NCBI GenBank assembly: GCA_026413225.1
Contig: CM048554.1
Span: 69,804,463 to 69,868,462 of the forward strand
Length of the DNA stretch: 64,000 nucleotides
Direction: 5' to 3'
From: Otis tarda
Taxonomy: Eukaryota; Chordata; Aves; Otidiformes; Otididae
Each line of letters starts with the position of its first letter. Positions within the stretch are counted from its first letter, which is position 1. Position numbers and translations under genes: made by a program. This document shows, one piece after another, positions 26,055 to 37,049 of the stretch. The notes under the pieces were generated by a model. The model had not been told where the DNA came from, ran no database searches, and saw only the letters and a list, made by a program, of their open reading frames with translations.

Positions 26055-26072
26055 GTGAAATCCCAACAGCAG
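26055..26072 (+). CDS. TRDN: probable triadin microexon, 18 nt
   Basis: Seen: acceptor GAGAGTCAACAG downstream of a pyrimidine-rich stretch (25990-26040), 18 nt, donor GTAAAT. Phase 1 reading gives (G or S)EIPTA depending on the upstream exon, and a trailing G that makes Ala with exon 27136. The length is a multiple of three and the phase is 1-1. The acceptor is immediately followed by GT, so the site could also be misread as a donor. Good fit, but tiny. Confidence 0.5.
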
Positions 26073-27135
26073 GTAAATATTACATTTCTGTGTTACGTCC
26101 TATGGAAAGAATTAATGAACATACCAGTGTTGATTAATACATACTGTTCATCAACAATGAACAATGCTGACGCAAACTGGCATTGGTAAAGTGACAGCAT
26201 TGCAGCTACACTTCTCTATCAAAGACTCTTCTGATCAGCTCATTGTGTTATTTTCACTGTTAATCTTCTGCAGCATGTTTTGGTGAGCTAGACACAGGCG
26301 ATCAGCACTGAGCAAGCCAGTGTTAATCAGATGACACACGCTCCAGAAGATGTTGAACAAAGCGTTATTACAACCAGTTGGGCGATGCAAAGTGAAAATG
26401 AGCAATTTGAAGGCAGCTTGCCAGTTTTGTGCTGTACCCAACAGGGAATACTGAAATGGGCTCAGAGACCTGAGGCAATACACCTTGCTTAATTTCAATC
26501 TGCCTTGCTGAGTGGAGTCACACACCAAATGTCTGTGTTTGCAGGCTGGGGAAAAGAATGCTGAAAAGAAATAAGCACATGTTCTAAGTGAATGTACAAC
26601 TAGAGAAAAATAAACTAAATAAAATAAATCAGAATCTACTGCTGCAGGACTTTAGAGTGGTCACACTTCGTGGTTCTAAAGGCCCATCTAGCTCCATATC
26701 CTGGATTTTTTTTGTTTGTTTCATTTGTTTCAGACGATTGAGATTGCTTGGGGAAACAGGGTAAAAAGCAAGCAACAGGCAGAGGGCTTCTTCCCTGATG
26801 CATTTTGGGAACCAATAATTAGGGAATTCTGGCAATAGAGAATTACAGAATTCTAGTGCCTGAAGCCTTCATCAAGAGGTTCCATACTACTCTGCAACCA
26901 GCAATATTCAATTTCCAATGACTGTTCAGAAAGTGCAGAACTGCTACTGCCTCTAAGGGTAGGAGCCTCTGTTGTAATATCAGATACATTGTATAGATGC
27001 CATGAGACACATTTAACACAGTTATTATTTCAGGCAAACTACTAGAGCGATAAGTTTTGTTCCATATACTTATGGTAAGAGCCTCATATTTCTGATGCCT
27101 GTCACTTAACGTTATCTCCTTGCAAATCTTTCTAG
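26073..27135 (+). other. TRDN: TRDN intron
   Basis: A 1.1-kb intron. A lysine-rich stretch at 26545-26574 (AGEKNAEKK then stop) follows an AG, but only in phase 0, which no upstream exon supplies. It is listed among the rejected items. Confidence 0.5.
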
Positions 27136-27171
27136 CCGTGAAAAAAGCAAAGACAGCTAAGGAAAAACAAG
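27136..27171 (+). CDS. TRDN: triadin internal exon (KEKE), 36 nt
   Basis: Seen: acceptor ATCTTTCTAG, 36 nt, donor GTAGGA. Phase 1 reading gives AVKKAKTAKEKQ and a trailing G that makes Glu with the next exon only 210 nt away. Its AVKK start matches exon 375-404, another sign of repeated exon duplication. Lys is more than 40% of residues. Confidence 0.85.
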
Positions 27172-27381
27172 GTAGGAATTTACTCTGTAAGGACATATAT
27201 ATGTAGAAGATCACAATATAAGTAGTATAAGATCACAAATTTGCGTGTATTGCTATTTGAAACAACCTCTGAAAGATCTGTGTTAATTTTCAGAGAATTT
27301 TGTTTGAACACTGTAGGTAATTATGTATTCAGAATTCAGTCTTTTACCAACCATGACCTGTGTTATTTTTTTCCTTGCTAG

Positions 27382-27426
27382 AAAAAAAAATTGAGAAGAA
27401 ACATCTGAAAGATGAAAAAAGCAAAG
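27382..27426 (+). CDS. TRDN: triadin internal exon (KEKE), 45 nt
   Basis: Seen: acceptor TTCCTTGCTAG, 45 nt, donor GTAATA. Phase 1 reading gives EKKIEKKHLKDEKSK and a trailing G (Gly with the next exon). This is the clearest KEKE motif in the window: Lys and Glu/Asp alternate over the whole peptide. In mammalian triadin such a motif is the calsequestrin-binding site. Whether this exon corresponds to that mapped site cannot be told from here. Confidence 0.87.
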
Positions 27427-28372
27427 GTAATAAAGGGATTAAAACCTCTGCAAACAGCAATGAAATGCAAACATTAGGGTTTTTTTCATGGGATTGGAAA
27501 GAGGAGCTTTGTTAGTCTTTCTAAATATGTGCAAGTAAGCCAAAATTATGAAATTGCCATGAATCCCCAGTGACTGAATGGCTGATGGCTCCTTTGCACG
27601 TGAGCATCAAGGATTACATCAGCACATCCAATCTGGCTGCAGCGGTGCCCTGCCTGTGACCTTCCCTGGCAGGTACAGCGTTAGCATCTCTGCAGGGTCC
27701 TCCAGCATTGGATCCACAGATGAGTGGGTTAGTAGTCCCCACTTAGTCTGTGGTTCTGCTCCCTAGTGAGGTAGTGCAAAGTTCTTCTCCATAGCTTCTG
27801 TGATGCTTTAGATCACCAGCTTCATATTGTGGCATAACTACACTGATAATAAAAGCACTTTTCACACATAAGATATACTTCATGGTCACCTATATTCTGT
27901 CTAACCTTTGGACACAGCGTTACCTTGATTGGTTCCCTACAGTAATATGCAGACAGAGAAATGGTTTCTGCTATACCTCTGAAGATAATCAGTAGTAATA
28001 AATCACACTAATTTATTAAGTGAGTGGTCTATGACATAAACATCTTCTCTCCGTTGTTTAAAGACAGTGACTTGCATATAGACATTTTATATTGAAGTCC
28101 TAAAACCTCAAAGGATAACAGTTAGTTGTACTGATGCAAGTTTACTAAACTTGTATCTAGAAGCAGTTTGCTTCTATGGTTTTACTGGGCATAAAAATTC
28201 TATGTTTAAATAATTTACTAGGGAAGTCATGCTTAAAGAAAATCCAGTTTATAGAGATTTTTAACTGTAAGTCAATTACAAAAAAAAACGTAGCATGTTT
28301 CTTGTTGAAGTTTATTTAAATACTTTGACCTGAAAATGGAGTTTAATTTATACTCTATCTTTTGTTCTTTAG
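27427..28372 (+). other. TRDN: TRDN intron
   Basis: About 950 nt of AT-rich intron with a slightly GC-richer patch at about 27580-27770. Nothing was recognised. Confidence 0.5.
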
Positions 28373-28420
28373 GAGTCCTGCCAGTAAAAGAAGCTCCACG
28401 ACATCACAATCTGACAACAG
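28373..28420 (+). CDS. TRDN: triadin internal exon, 48 nt
   Basis: Seen: acceptor TTTGTTCTTTAG, 48 nt, donor GTACAT. Phase 1 reading gives GVLPVKEAPRHHNLTT and a trailing G that makes Ala with the terminal exon 44579 or with the alternative ends at 42828 and 40305. Less charged than the exons before it. Asn in NLT is a possible N-glycosylation sequon (N-x-T), plausible because this part faces the SR lumen. It is the last internal exon I accept before a 16-kb intron. Confidence 0.8.
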
Positions 28421-31410
28421 GTACATAATTTTCCCTTATTTTAAAGGAACTTCTTTTTCCTTTATAAAATTTTCCTTTTTGGGTTTTGGTTGTGGGTTGT
28501 TAGGGGTTTTTTTGTAAAGGAGATCACACTTGCAATCTTTTCACATCTCTCATTCAAGTCTTATCAAGGGGACAAGATGTGAGGCAAGCCAGGTAAATCA
28601 AATCCATAAATATTGTTCCTGTGCAGACTGATTTCTCAAATGGCACTGCTTTACCACCTTCCTAAACTTTTAGACATATGTTCAGCTAATTACTTTATAA
28701 ATCAAGTGGCCTGTAATTAATTTGGCAGGGCATTATTTAAAATAAACATATGCTCCTCTTAGAAAATCTGCTCCATAACAAAACCACATAAGGGGAAGCG
28801 TGTTCAATTTATTTTCTCTCACATTAATAAATCTTGTGTCCCATCACAGTGTGACCTCTGCCCTAACTCTGTCTCTCTCAAAAAGGGTGAAAAAAAGGTA
28901 GGACATCTTAGGAGGAAGTATCCCTGCATTGTGTTATCGATTAGCTCCCTGTTTTTCCTACTTTACAGTAAAAATAAAAATATATTCCAGATTCTTGACT
29001 AGTATAAATAAACCCTTGTGACTTCAGTGGAACTACACTGACTCATGACAGACAAGGATCAAAGTCTTTAATCTCACCTGTGAGGTGTAACAGGTTTACA
29101 CAGAAAATATGAACTAAATATTAATATGGATCCTCCAAGTGTAACTTTGTTTTCTTTAACCACTGAGGAAAGAATTTCACATGTCATCATCTGGACTGTT
29201 TTGTTGTATGCAATTTTTTTAGCTCTTTTACTGTAAGTAGAATGTTTTAGAATCCTATATACATGATATAAAATGTGTAATGTATGTGTAGTTATATGTA
29301 TCTATGTTTAGAAATATCTGTTTCTCCATATGTATGAAATTAAAATATTTGACTAATAATGTAAAAGATAGCTAAGTATAAAATAAATACAGAACAATCT
29401 GATATCAAGGAAGAGAAAATGCAAATTAAATGCTAAGATCAAGCATCTACATGTTAGCATGTGTATTTTTATGAAAATATTTGCACACATAGCTTACAAG
29501 ACTTTGTTGTATAAGGACGACTACATTTACATATAAAAATGGCTTAGCTTTCTTTCCATCTTTATTTTTTTAATCAGGAATATGGAGTTACAGTCAGATA
29601 CAGACTTTAATTCCTCTTAATGATTCTGTTGTTAACTGATAGATACAGAAGGTAGAATCTATGCTAGCAAAAGGTTACTGCTATTTTATTAATATAGAAT
29701 TCATACAGTTCAAGTAGTGTTAAGTGTAAGAAATAACCAACAAGTTAAACCAAAGATTTTGCCAGGAGAGAAAAGAATTATCTTATGGAGCAAAATTCCA
29801 AATTCAATGTAAAACAGGAGTGTACTAAAACTTGTTTGCCAGTGAACTTTTTCCAGCACACCACACAGCTGCAAAGTTTACATCATTCAAAAACTGTGTT
29901 ACTGTGGCTTTCATTTACAGTAATTGTTATAATTGGTTAATTTAACTGTACATTATCATTGTGCAATTATTCCTGACTGGATATTTCCCAGATCATAAGC
30001 AGCTCTGTGCTAGCAGTTCTTCCTAACTGGCTTTGCAATGAGAACTTACTAGGTATGTATTTTCAAACTGTAAGTTTGTTTTCAGACAATGGATGAAAAG
30101 TTTCCAGAAGAACATCAAAGTGATTTCTCTTTATGAATATTGTTCTTTGGTATTTGCTCAAATTGAGAATTTAAAAGTTGAGACCAAATCCTAGGTCATG
30201 TACACTTTGGCTGGAACTTGATAGCTTGTGTCTGTTCTATTTGCAGCACATTTTCCCCAATACGCTGAATGCTAATACTTTTTGCTGATAAATGGGAGTA
30301 GAAAAGGATTTACACATTCTATGCTAATCTAAAATTTAAATAGTAAATCTTTGTTCAGCTTTCAAAAGCTGAATAGAGTAGATTCAAAATCCTTAGATTT
30401 TGATCAGTCCTTCAGCGTTTCCCTGATATTAGAAGGCAATCAGATAAAGAAAAATAAGCAATTTAAAAAGCTGCATATATCTTCAGTTTTAGAATGCTCC
30501 ACATCTAAATGGAATTTTAAACAGTACCTTTCATAAACAATGGTGATATGTGCAGTAGACACTAAATTTCACTCCCCTGTAAAGCTGCAAGCAGTTACTT
30601 AGAATCCTTTTCCCTTCTTTCTCCTGTCCTAAATGGGGAGTTCTTGGAATTCCTTTTTTTTTTTCTATCTTATAACAAATATATCTCCAAGCACACAGAT
30701 GTAGATTTTTAGACTCTTTAAGTAAAATTTGAGGAGTGTACAAATTCAACTCTGTGGTGAGGACTATCTACCCTACCCTTTATGTGAACTGCTGTATACT
30801 TTTGTATAAGTCCAAGTTTGTTTCAAGGCTTATACCAGAGTATGAAAATCTAAATTAATCAAGAGTTGATTATGTTTATTGCAATTACCTTGTAACCGTC
30901 CTCATGGCTGAAAACTCAGGAAACAATGTGTGTTGCATTTGTTATACAGTTAGTTGAAGAGATTGATGTTTTTACTGTGCTGTTGTCTAAGCCCACAGAT
31001 GTGCAAATGTGGCAGAAGTAAAGAGAGGCTGGGGTGGAAGAGCATGAAAAGTGAGAAATAACTAGGTTGATGTTAATACCGTATAAATTTCCTTGTCAAA
31101 TTAGAGAAATGTGTGGATTTTTCTCAAGGTCAAGAGAAATCAAACTAGTCAAACTAACTTTCATGTAAATAGATGTGTCATAAACAGACTCATGTAATTC
31201 ATGCATCTAACCTCATACATTATTAGACATTTAAAAATTTCTTGGACATCAGAACTTCTATATTTACTGTCTAGTTTAAGAGGTTGTACCTCTGGGAAAA
31301 CTAAAATTATCATTAAGCAGAGCTGGAACATCATTTATGTGAACATACAATGCTAGCATTTTTATTAAAAAAAACCCAAACAAACAAAACAAAACATTTC
31401 TCAGCTAGAT

Positions 31411-31905
31411 TCATAAAATCATAGAATAGTTTGGGTTGGAAGGGACCCTTAAAGTCCCATCTAGTCCAACCCCCCTGCAAGAAGCAGGGACATCTTCCAC
31501 TAGATCGGGTTGCTCAGAGCCCTGTCCAACCTGGCTGTGAATGTTTCCAGGGATGGGGCATCCAACACCTCTCTGGGCAACTTGTTCCTGTGTTCCACCA
31601 CTCTCATTGTAAAAAATTTTTTTCTAATATCTAATCTAAATCTACCTCTCTCTCTCTGTTTTAAAACCATTACCCCTTGTCCTGTCACAAGAGGCCCTGC
31701 CTAAAGAGTTTCTCCCCATCTTTCCTGTAGGCCCCCTTGAGGTACTGGAAGACCTCTATAAGGTCTCCCCAGAGCCTCGTCTTCTCCAGGCTGAACAGCC
31801 CCAACTCTCTCAGCCTGTCCTTATAGGAAAGGTGCTCCAACCCTCTGATCATCTTTGTGGCCCTCCTCTGGACTCGCTCCAACAGGTCCACATCCTTTTT
31901 CCTCT
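31411..31905 (-). mobile_element. CR1 LINE 3' end, 5'-truncated
   Basis: Seen on the minus strand: the end of a CR1 ORF2 in two frames (31685 to about 31905, and 31500-31688), then the conserved CR1 3' UTR. Typical phrases are VQRRATKMIRGLEHLS and RELGLFSLEKTRLWGDLIEV in the first frame and LPREVLDAPSLETF in the second. The two frames meet at about 31685-31690, so one short indel has broken the reading frame. The 3' tail at about 31411-31428 is a degenerate ATTCTATG-type end. CR1 copies are usually 5'-truncated like this. It interrupts the last TRDN intron in antisense. Confidence 0.9.
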
Positions 31906-34900
31906 GCTTCTGCAGTGATAGAGAAATACAGTTTCTCAGATGTTTTCTAGCATAAAGAGGAATCATTTAATCATATTATCAGCAAAAGGTATTGAATGGC
32001 ACATAGTGATCAGCATACAAAAACCTCAGCAGCTCCAGGGGGTGAATTCATTCCATGTCTGTATTAGCACACGGTGACTGGTTTGTTACTGTAAGGTTGT
32101 TGTATTGCTTTGTACTTTCTGTCTTACCGTAACATATTTTTTGCAATGCAAAGGTGATTTTCAAATCTTCAAAATCAGAAAGTTCTATTTAGTATGAAAT
32201 TTTATATAAGAGCAATTTGAGAGACCATCAAGGATGTTTCCTCAATGCTGGGGGAACATAAACTTGTTAGCAGCATAGTGTGTAAGATTTTTTCCATGGA
32301 TCATTATTTTGGAAGAGAATGAGACCACTTTTCCTTATTTTGTGATTGATTCTGAATAATTTTAAGACTTTGGAGGAAAATCCAATCTTTTTCATTATTC
32401 TGAAGTTACAGGTTTTGTCAGTTTCATTAACTAACATATTGGTATTGTTCTATAAAATAGAAGCATTAAACCACTTCAAAAATAATGCACAATATTCAAA
32501 AGAGAAGGCAAGAACTTCATCTCTGCAGGACAGGTAGCTCTCACCTATAGTTAGGGGATGAACTGCAGATACTATATTTGCAGATACTGTATTTTCTACT
32601 CTCCTTGCCACCCAGACAGTCTGTGTATCTCAGACATATGGTGGTTCTCACATTCTGTCAGCAGTTTGTTCCAGAAATTCAGCTGCATAAACTCGTATTC
32701 CTGAGGCTGACCATTTGAATGCAACTAGATCAAAGAAGCTGAACAAAAAGGTTGAGGAGAAAAGAAATTATATCCTCTCTCAAAATAGAAATACAGATCA
32801 AGAAAGGGATCATTAGCTATGTCTCTGAAAGTAATGAAAACAGTAATAGCATCCCTGAAATAGTCTATATTAGTGATCCATCATTTTTTCCTCACCACAA
32901 TTCAGCAATAAATCACTAACATTAATTTTGTTTTTTTCTGGACATAAGAAAGTGTGCTATTGGCTGGAAAATAATATAAGAAACTGGCAGTCTGAGAAGT
33001 TTCAGAATTTTTTGTATAAGATCTGTGCTCATTTGTTTACAAGACCAGTGCCTATGCAGGACATTCTCATACAGTAAGATTATGCAGGGTGCTCATCACT
33101 CTGCAGAACAAGTGCTCAGCGTGAGAGCAGGATGAGCTGTGCACTAAGGCTGTTTGCAAGAGAGTCTGTGTAGAACAGCCTCCATTCTCTCTCAACATTT
33201 CATGTTTGTTAGAATTGTGAGGACCAAGGCTGCATATGCAGTCATTCCACTGTTTTGAGGTTGACTTTCGACAAAAATACTTGGAAACTAAATCTCAGCA
33301 GGCTTGTCTAAGTGGAGACATAGAGGAATATTGTGCATTAACAAGAGGTGTATGTTTAAAGAGCTCAGTTAAACAGTCCTAAATACTTGGGTGATCACTT
33401 ATTAAGAATGAAGATGACCTTGATTTAATTTAGTTTAACCTATTTTGAAATTGAAGTGATGAAAATTTCACTAAGGCTGCTTTAATTCTGAATGAGAGCC
33501 CACATAACACTTTTATATGGCCTAATTAATTAATTTTTAAAGGTAACTTTAATTAATCTTCCGGATTGTTCCTACATAGAAAAGCCGTATTGTGGTATCT
33601 AGGTAAAATGAAAGCTTTATGATCTGATCTGAAGCTGATCAAATGTCACTGGAAAACTTCTTATAGATTTCAATGTTTTGAAACTCAACATTTGTAAACA
33701 CACACCACAAATGAGAACAACACAACAGGTTTTATGTTAATTATAAGCTTTTAGATAGCTGCTTAGCATAGTGACATTGTAATCTAAATTATGATTTAAA
33801 TACATTTTATTTAAATGCCCAAAGGGTAAATTTTATCTTTTGAAACAAAGAACTTCATTGGGAGAATCTGGAAGCACTTTGGATTCCTGCTGTGTCTTCT
33901 ACAGGAGGACATCTATTCCTAGCTCTAAACTAATCTGCTTTTTTACCTTTGGCTGTATCGGGTAATTCCGTTACTTTATCTTGAATTTATTTGTTGTCAA
34001 GATTTGTTTACAATCAGCAATTACTGAAATTGATTCTCAGTCAGCTTTACATTATGACAAGAGATAATTGGACTCAGTTTGAAGTCCATCTCTGCAGTAA
34101 ACAATCATAAGTTTTGACAGTTACCAACACAGTGAGAAAAGAAGAGTTGATTCAGTTCAATTTCTATGTAGCATCTAAATATTAGCTATATGTTAATAGC
34201 ACTTGAACTTTATTAGCTCAGTCTTCAAATTACTGAGAACCTTTTGTTATTGTTTTGCAAACCTTAGCTATGCCACAACCATTAATATGCTTTACAAACC
34301 CCATTGATAAGGCTCTCATTTAAAATCCGTAAGGAATAAATCCTGAAGATTATCAAGCAGAGAGAGTCCTTGCCAATCAACAGGGAAAACCACCATTAAA
34401 AATATAAGGTCAGATCCAAAACATTATTTTAGAAAAGTTTAGTATCTCCAACGGTCTAACCAGGAGGTTCCATAAAGCTTAAGGTTTCTACATCTATTTT
34501 TTGGCCCCTACATCCCTGTTTTTGAAAGAGGGAAAAGTACTGGCCTGGTGTAGGATCCAGAAACTTGATTAACAATTCCTGTCTGCCAGACATGCTTTTA
34601 GTATAACTAACCCATCAGCAACATCAGCCTCTTGACAAAGACAGCTGTAATTACTTTGCTATTAATATGGTTGTGATAGTGATATTTCTCTATTGTAGTC
34701 ATTGCATACTCTCCAGAGCCCTGTTCACCTGGACAAACTCAGCTTTTTACCTTCCACTTTGCAGGAGGGCACTAGCACTACTGAGTTGCAAAATAATATG
34801 AGTGAAACACCCACTGCCTGTTCCTCTTGAATTTGCACAATTCCAGATCCGTTCATACAAGAGTCATTGATACTAAAGGATAATGGAGAAGATTTATCTA

Positions 34901-37001
34901 TTTGATATAAAGGTCTATTTCTGCTTCAGAAACCTCTTTACATAAAATACTTCAAAATAGTTACTAGTTAAATTTTACAAATAATTCTGGACTAATTCTT
35001 ACACTACCAATCAAGTACATTAGTAATGTATGTAGCTAGCTCTTATGGCTCATGCACATGTACAGCACTAAGTTAAATATTTTGAGAGCTTTGCAGTCTA
35101 TAATGGAGGGATATTTCCTGTTGTCATTGGAGAGCTGGTTTGTGAACATGACTTCAATTGTAGGTGCTGTCGTTCAACCTAGATCTTGTTCAAAGTGTCT
35201 GAAGTCCACTCCCAATCTTGGTCCACAAATGTTATTAGACATCTCCCATTACACTTGATTATTACACTTGTGCCCTCTGAGCTTGGAATGGTTGTTTACA
35301 TCAAAAGGGAATGAGCAAAACTCTACCCGGGAATACACTAAGGGAAAACTCAGAGTCCAGAGGGAGATCCCAGAAATAAAGAAGAATCTTTGGCAAAAAA
35401 AAAAAAAAAAAAAGAGTTGGAGGATGAGCAAAAGTTGACAGCAGACAAGGTAAACAAAAGTTGGGATTTTTTACAATTAAGTCATTAATTGACTGCTTCT
35501 CATATTAAGCCTAAAAATTATTGCCTAGTGAATTATTAGAGAAACATCTGTTTTTCTGTAAATGTAGGGATAAGTTGGTCTAACTAAACAATATATGACG
35601 GTCACAGCCTATGGAAAAAAAGACTATGAAAAATATATATTATTTAGCATGCCGATTTAGATCCAGTAATGTGACTCTGATTTGCCTAACTTTGCAAAAT
35701 GAATCCAATTAGTAAAGTTATTTATGCCTGTTGGTCAATGATTTCTTTCCCTTCCTCTTAACTGGGTCAAAACATTTTGCTAAAATTAAACCAAGTGACT
35801 CCAAGTACTTGCAAATATATACAAATTCTGTGCCAAGTCAAATGAAATATGTATATATGTATCTCTCAGCATAAGTCTGAATTATTTTGTCACAAATGAA
35901 ATATCAATATCTAGTATCTTAATGCTTCTCATTGTTAAGTTGGTTTTGCCCTTTAGTTTGACTGGAATATCTTCTTGCATCACACAGCAAGAAAAGAGAA
36001 TAAAAGTATATATTATGTATTTCCATGACATATCTTGTGGAAGAAAAGTTCTATACAAAATGTAATTCTTAACAGCTTTCTGAGTCAGAGATTATTTATC
36101 TTTGTTTCAGATAAATGGCCATTTCTTCAAATCCTTCTTGAATTTTAGGAAGGTAGTTCTTCTAATGTCATATTCCTTCTCTTCTAATGGGGACATTGCT
36201 TAGAGGACAGAGCAACTGTCTTAATTTTTTATCCACATAGACCACATTTTTAAATATTCATCAGCTGAAAAGCGGGCATCCTGATGTTGGAGTGAGTTCA
36301 GGTTTCCAGGTTATTGTCAGTATAGTCAAATCCAGCAGACAAATCATAATTATGTGATGCAATTCTTAATTAGTAAGACAAGAACTGACAGTGGATGCTG
36401 TGAAATATTTTAAAGAAGCCAGCCTACTGACCTCCAACAGTTTCTGTTTTTCCTTGTTACTAGAACTGTGCAAATTCAGCATGAGTAAGAGATTCTAATT
36501 TAGCTTCATCTTTCACTGTAAGCAGCACACAGGAACAGATCCGATCCTGCTAATCACAAGCACTTAAATGAGGGCATATTTGCACAAGTTCCATGGTCAA
36601 TGAGAGAGGAGCTTCCCCGATGAGTTACTCATCCCTTCGAAATCTGAATTGCCTCCTAGCATTATGTCATGTGGCTAGAGCTAAATCCAGAAGGTAGTGC
36701 CTCTAGAGTCTGATGTTAAGTAGGATGAATTTGAGCCTATTATGGTTTGTCAGTAGTATAGTTCACATGCTGTCTCTTTCCTGTTTTATTGTCATGAAGA
36801 AGTACTGCTGCTCCCAGCAGAAAAGTTCTCACTGAGAAAGATAAATGTATACACATAATGCTACATACATCCAAAACCCCCTCTATTTAATAAAGATTTC
36901 AATTAGAATGATAGCTCAAATGAAGAAAGCGCTCACATCATTCAAACACCAGCTTCACTTTCGTTAGCTGCTTAACTACCTTATCATTAACTTTTCCTCT
37001 A

Positions 37002-37049
37002 CTCTCCCCTTTCCTCTCTTCTCTTCCCCTCTCCTCCCCTCCTCTCTCC
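37002..37049 (+). repeat. pure polypyrimidine tract
   Basis: Forty-eight consecutive C/T bases, extended leftwards by ten more after a single A at 37001. Tracts like this can adopt triplex (H-DNA) structures and resemble an exaggerated splice-acceptor tract. An AG follows at about 37066, but the frame after it gives Gly-Glu-stop at once. Confidence 0.8.

Noticed and set aside
26545..26574. Lysine-rich AGEKNAEKK then stop after TGTTTGCAG
   Set aside because: It is open only in phase 0. All upstream exons end in phase 1, where this segment hits a stop after five codons.
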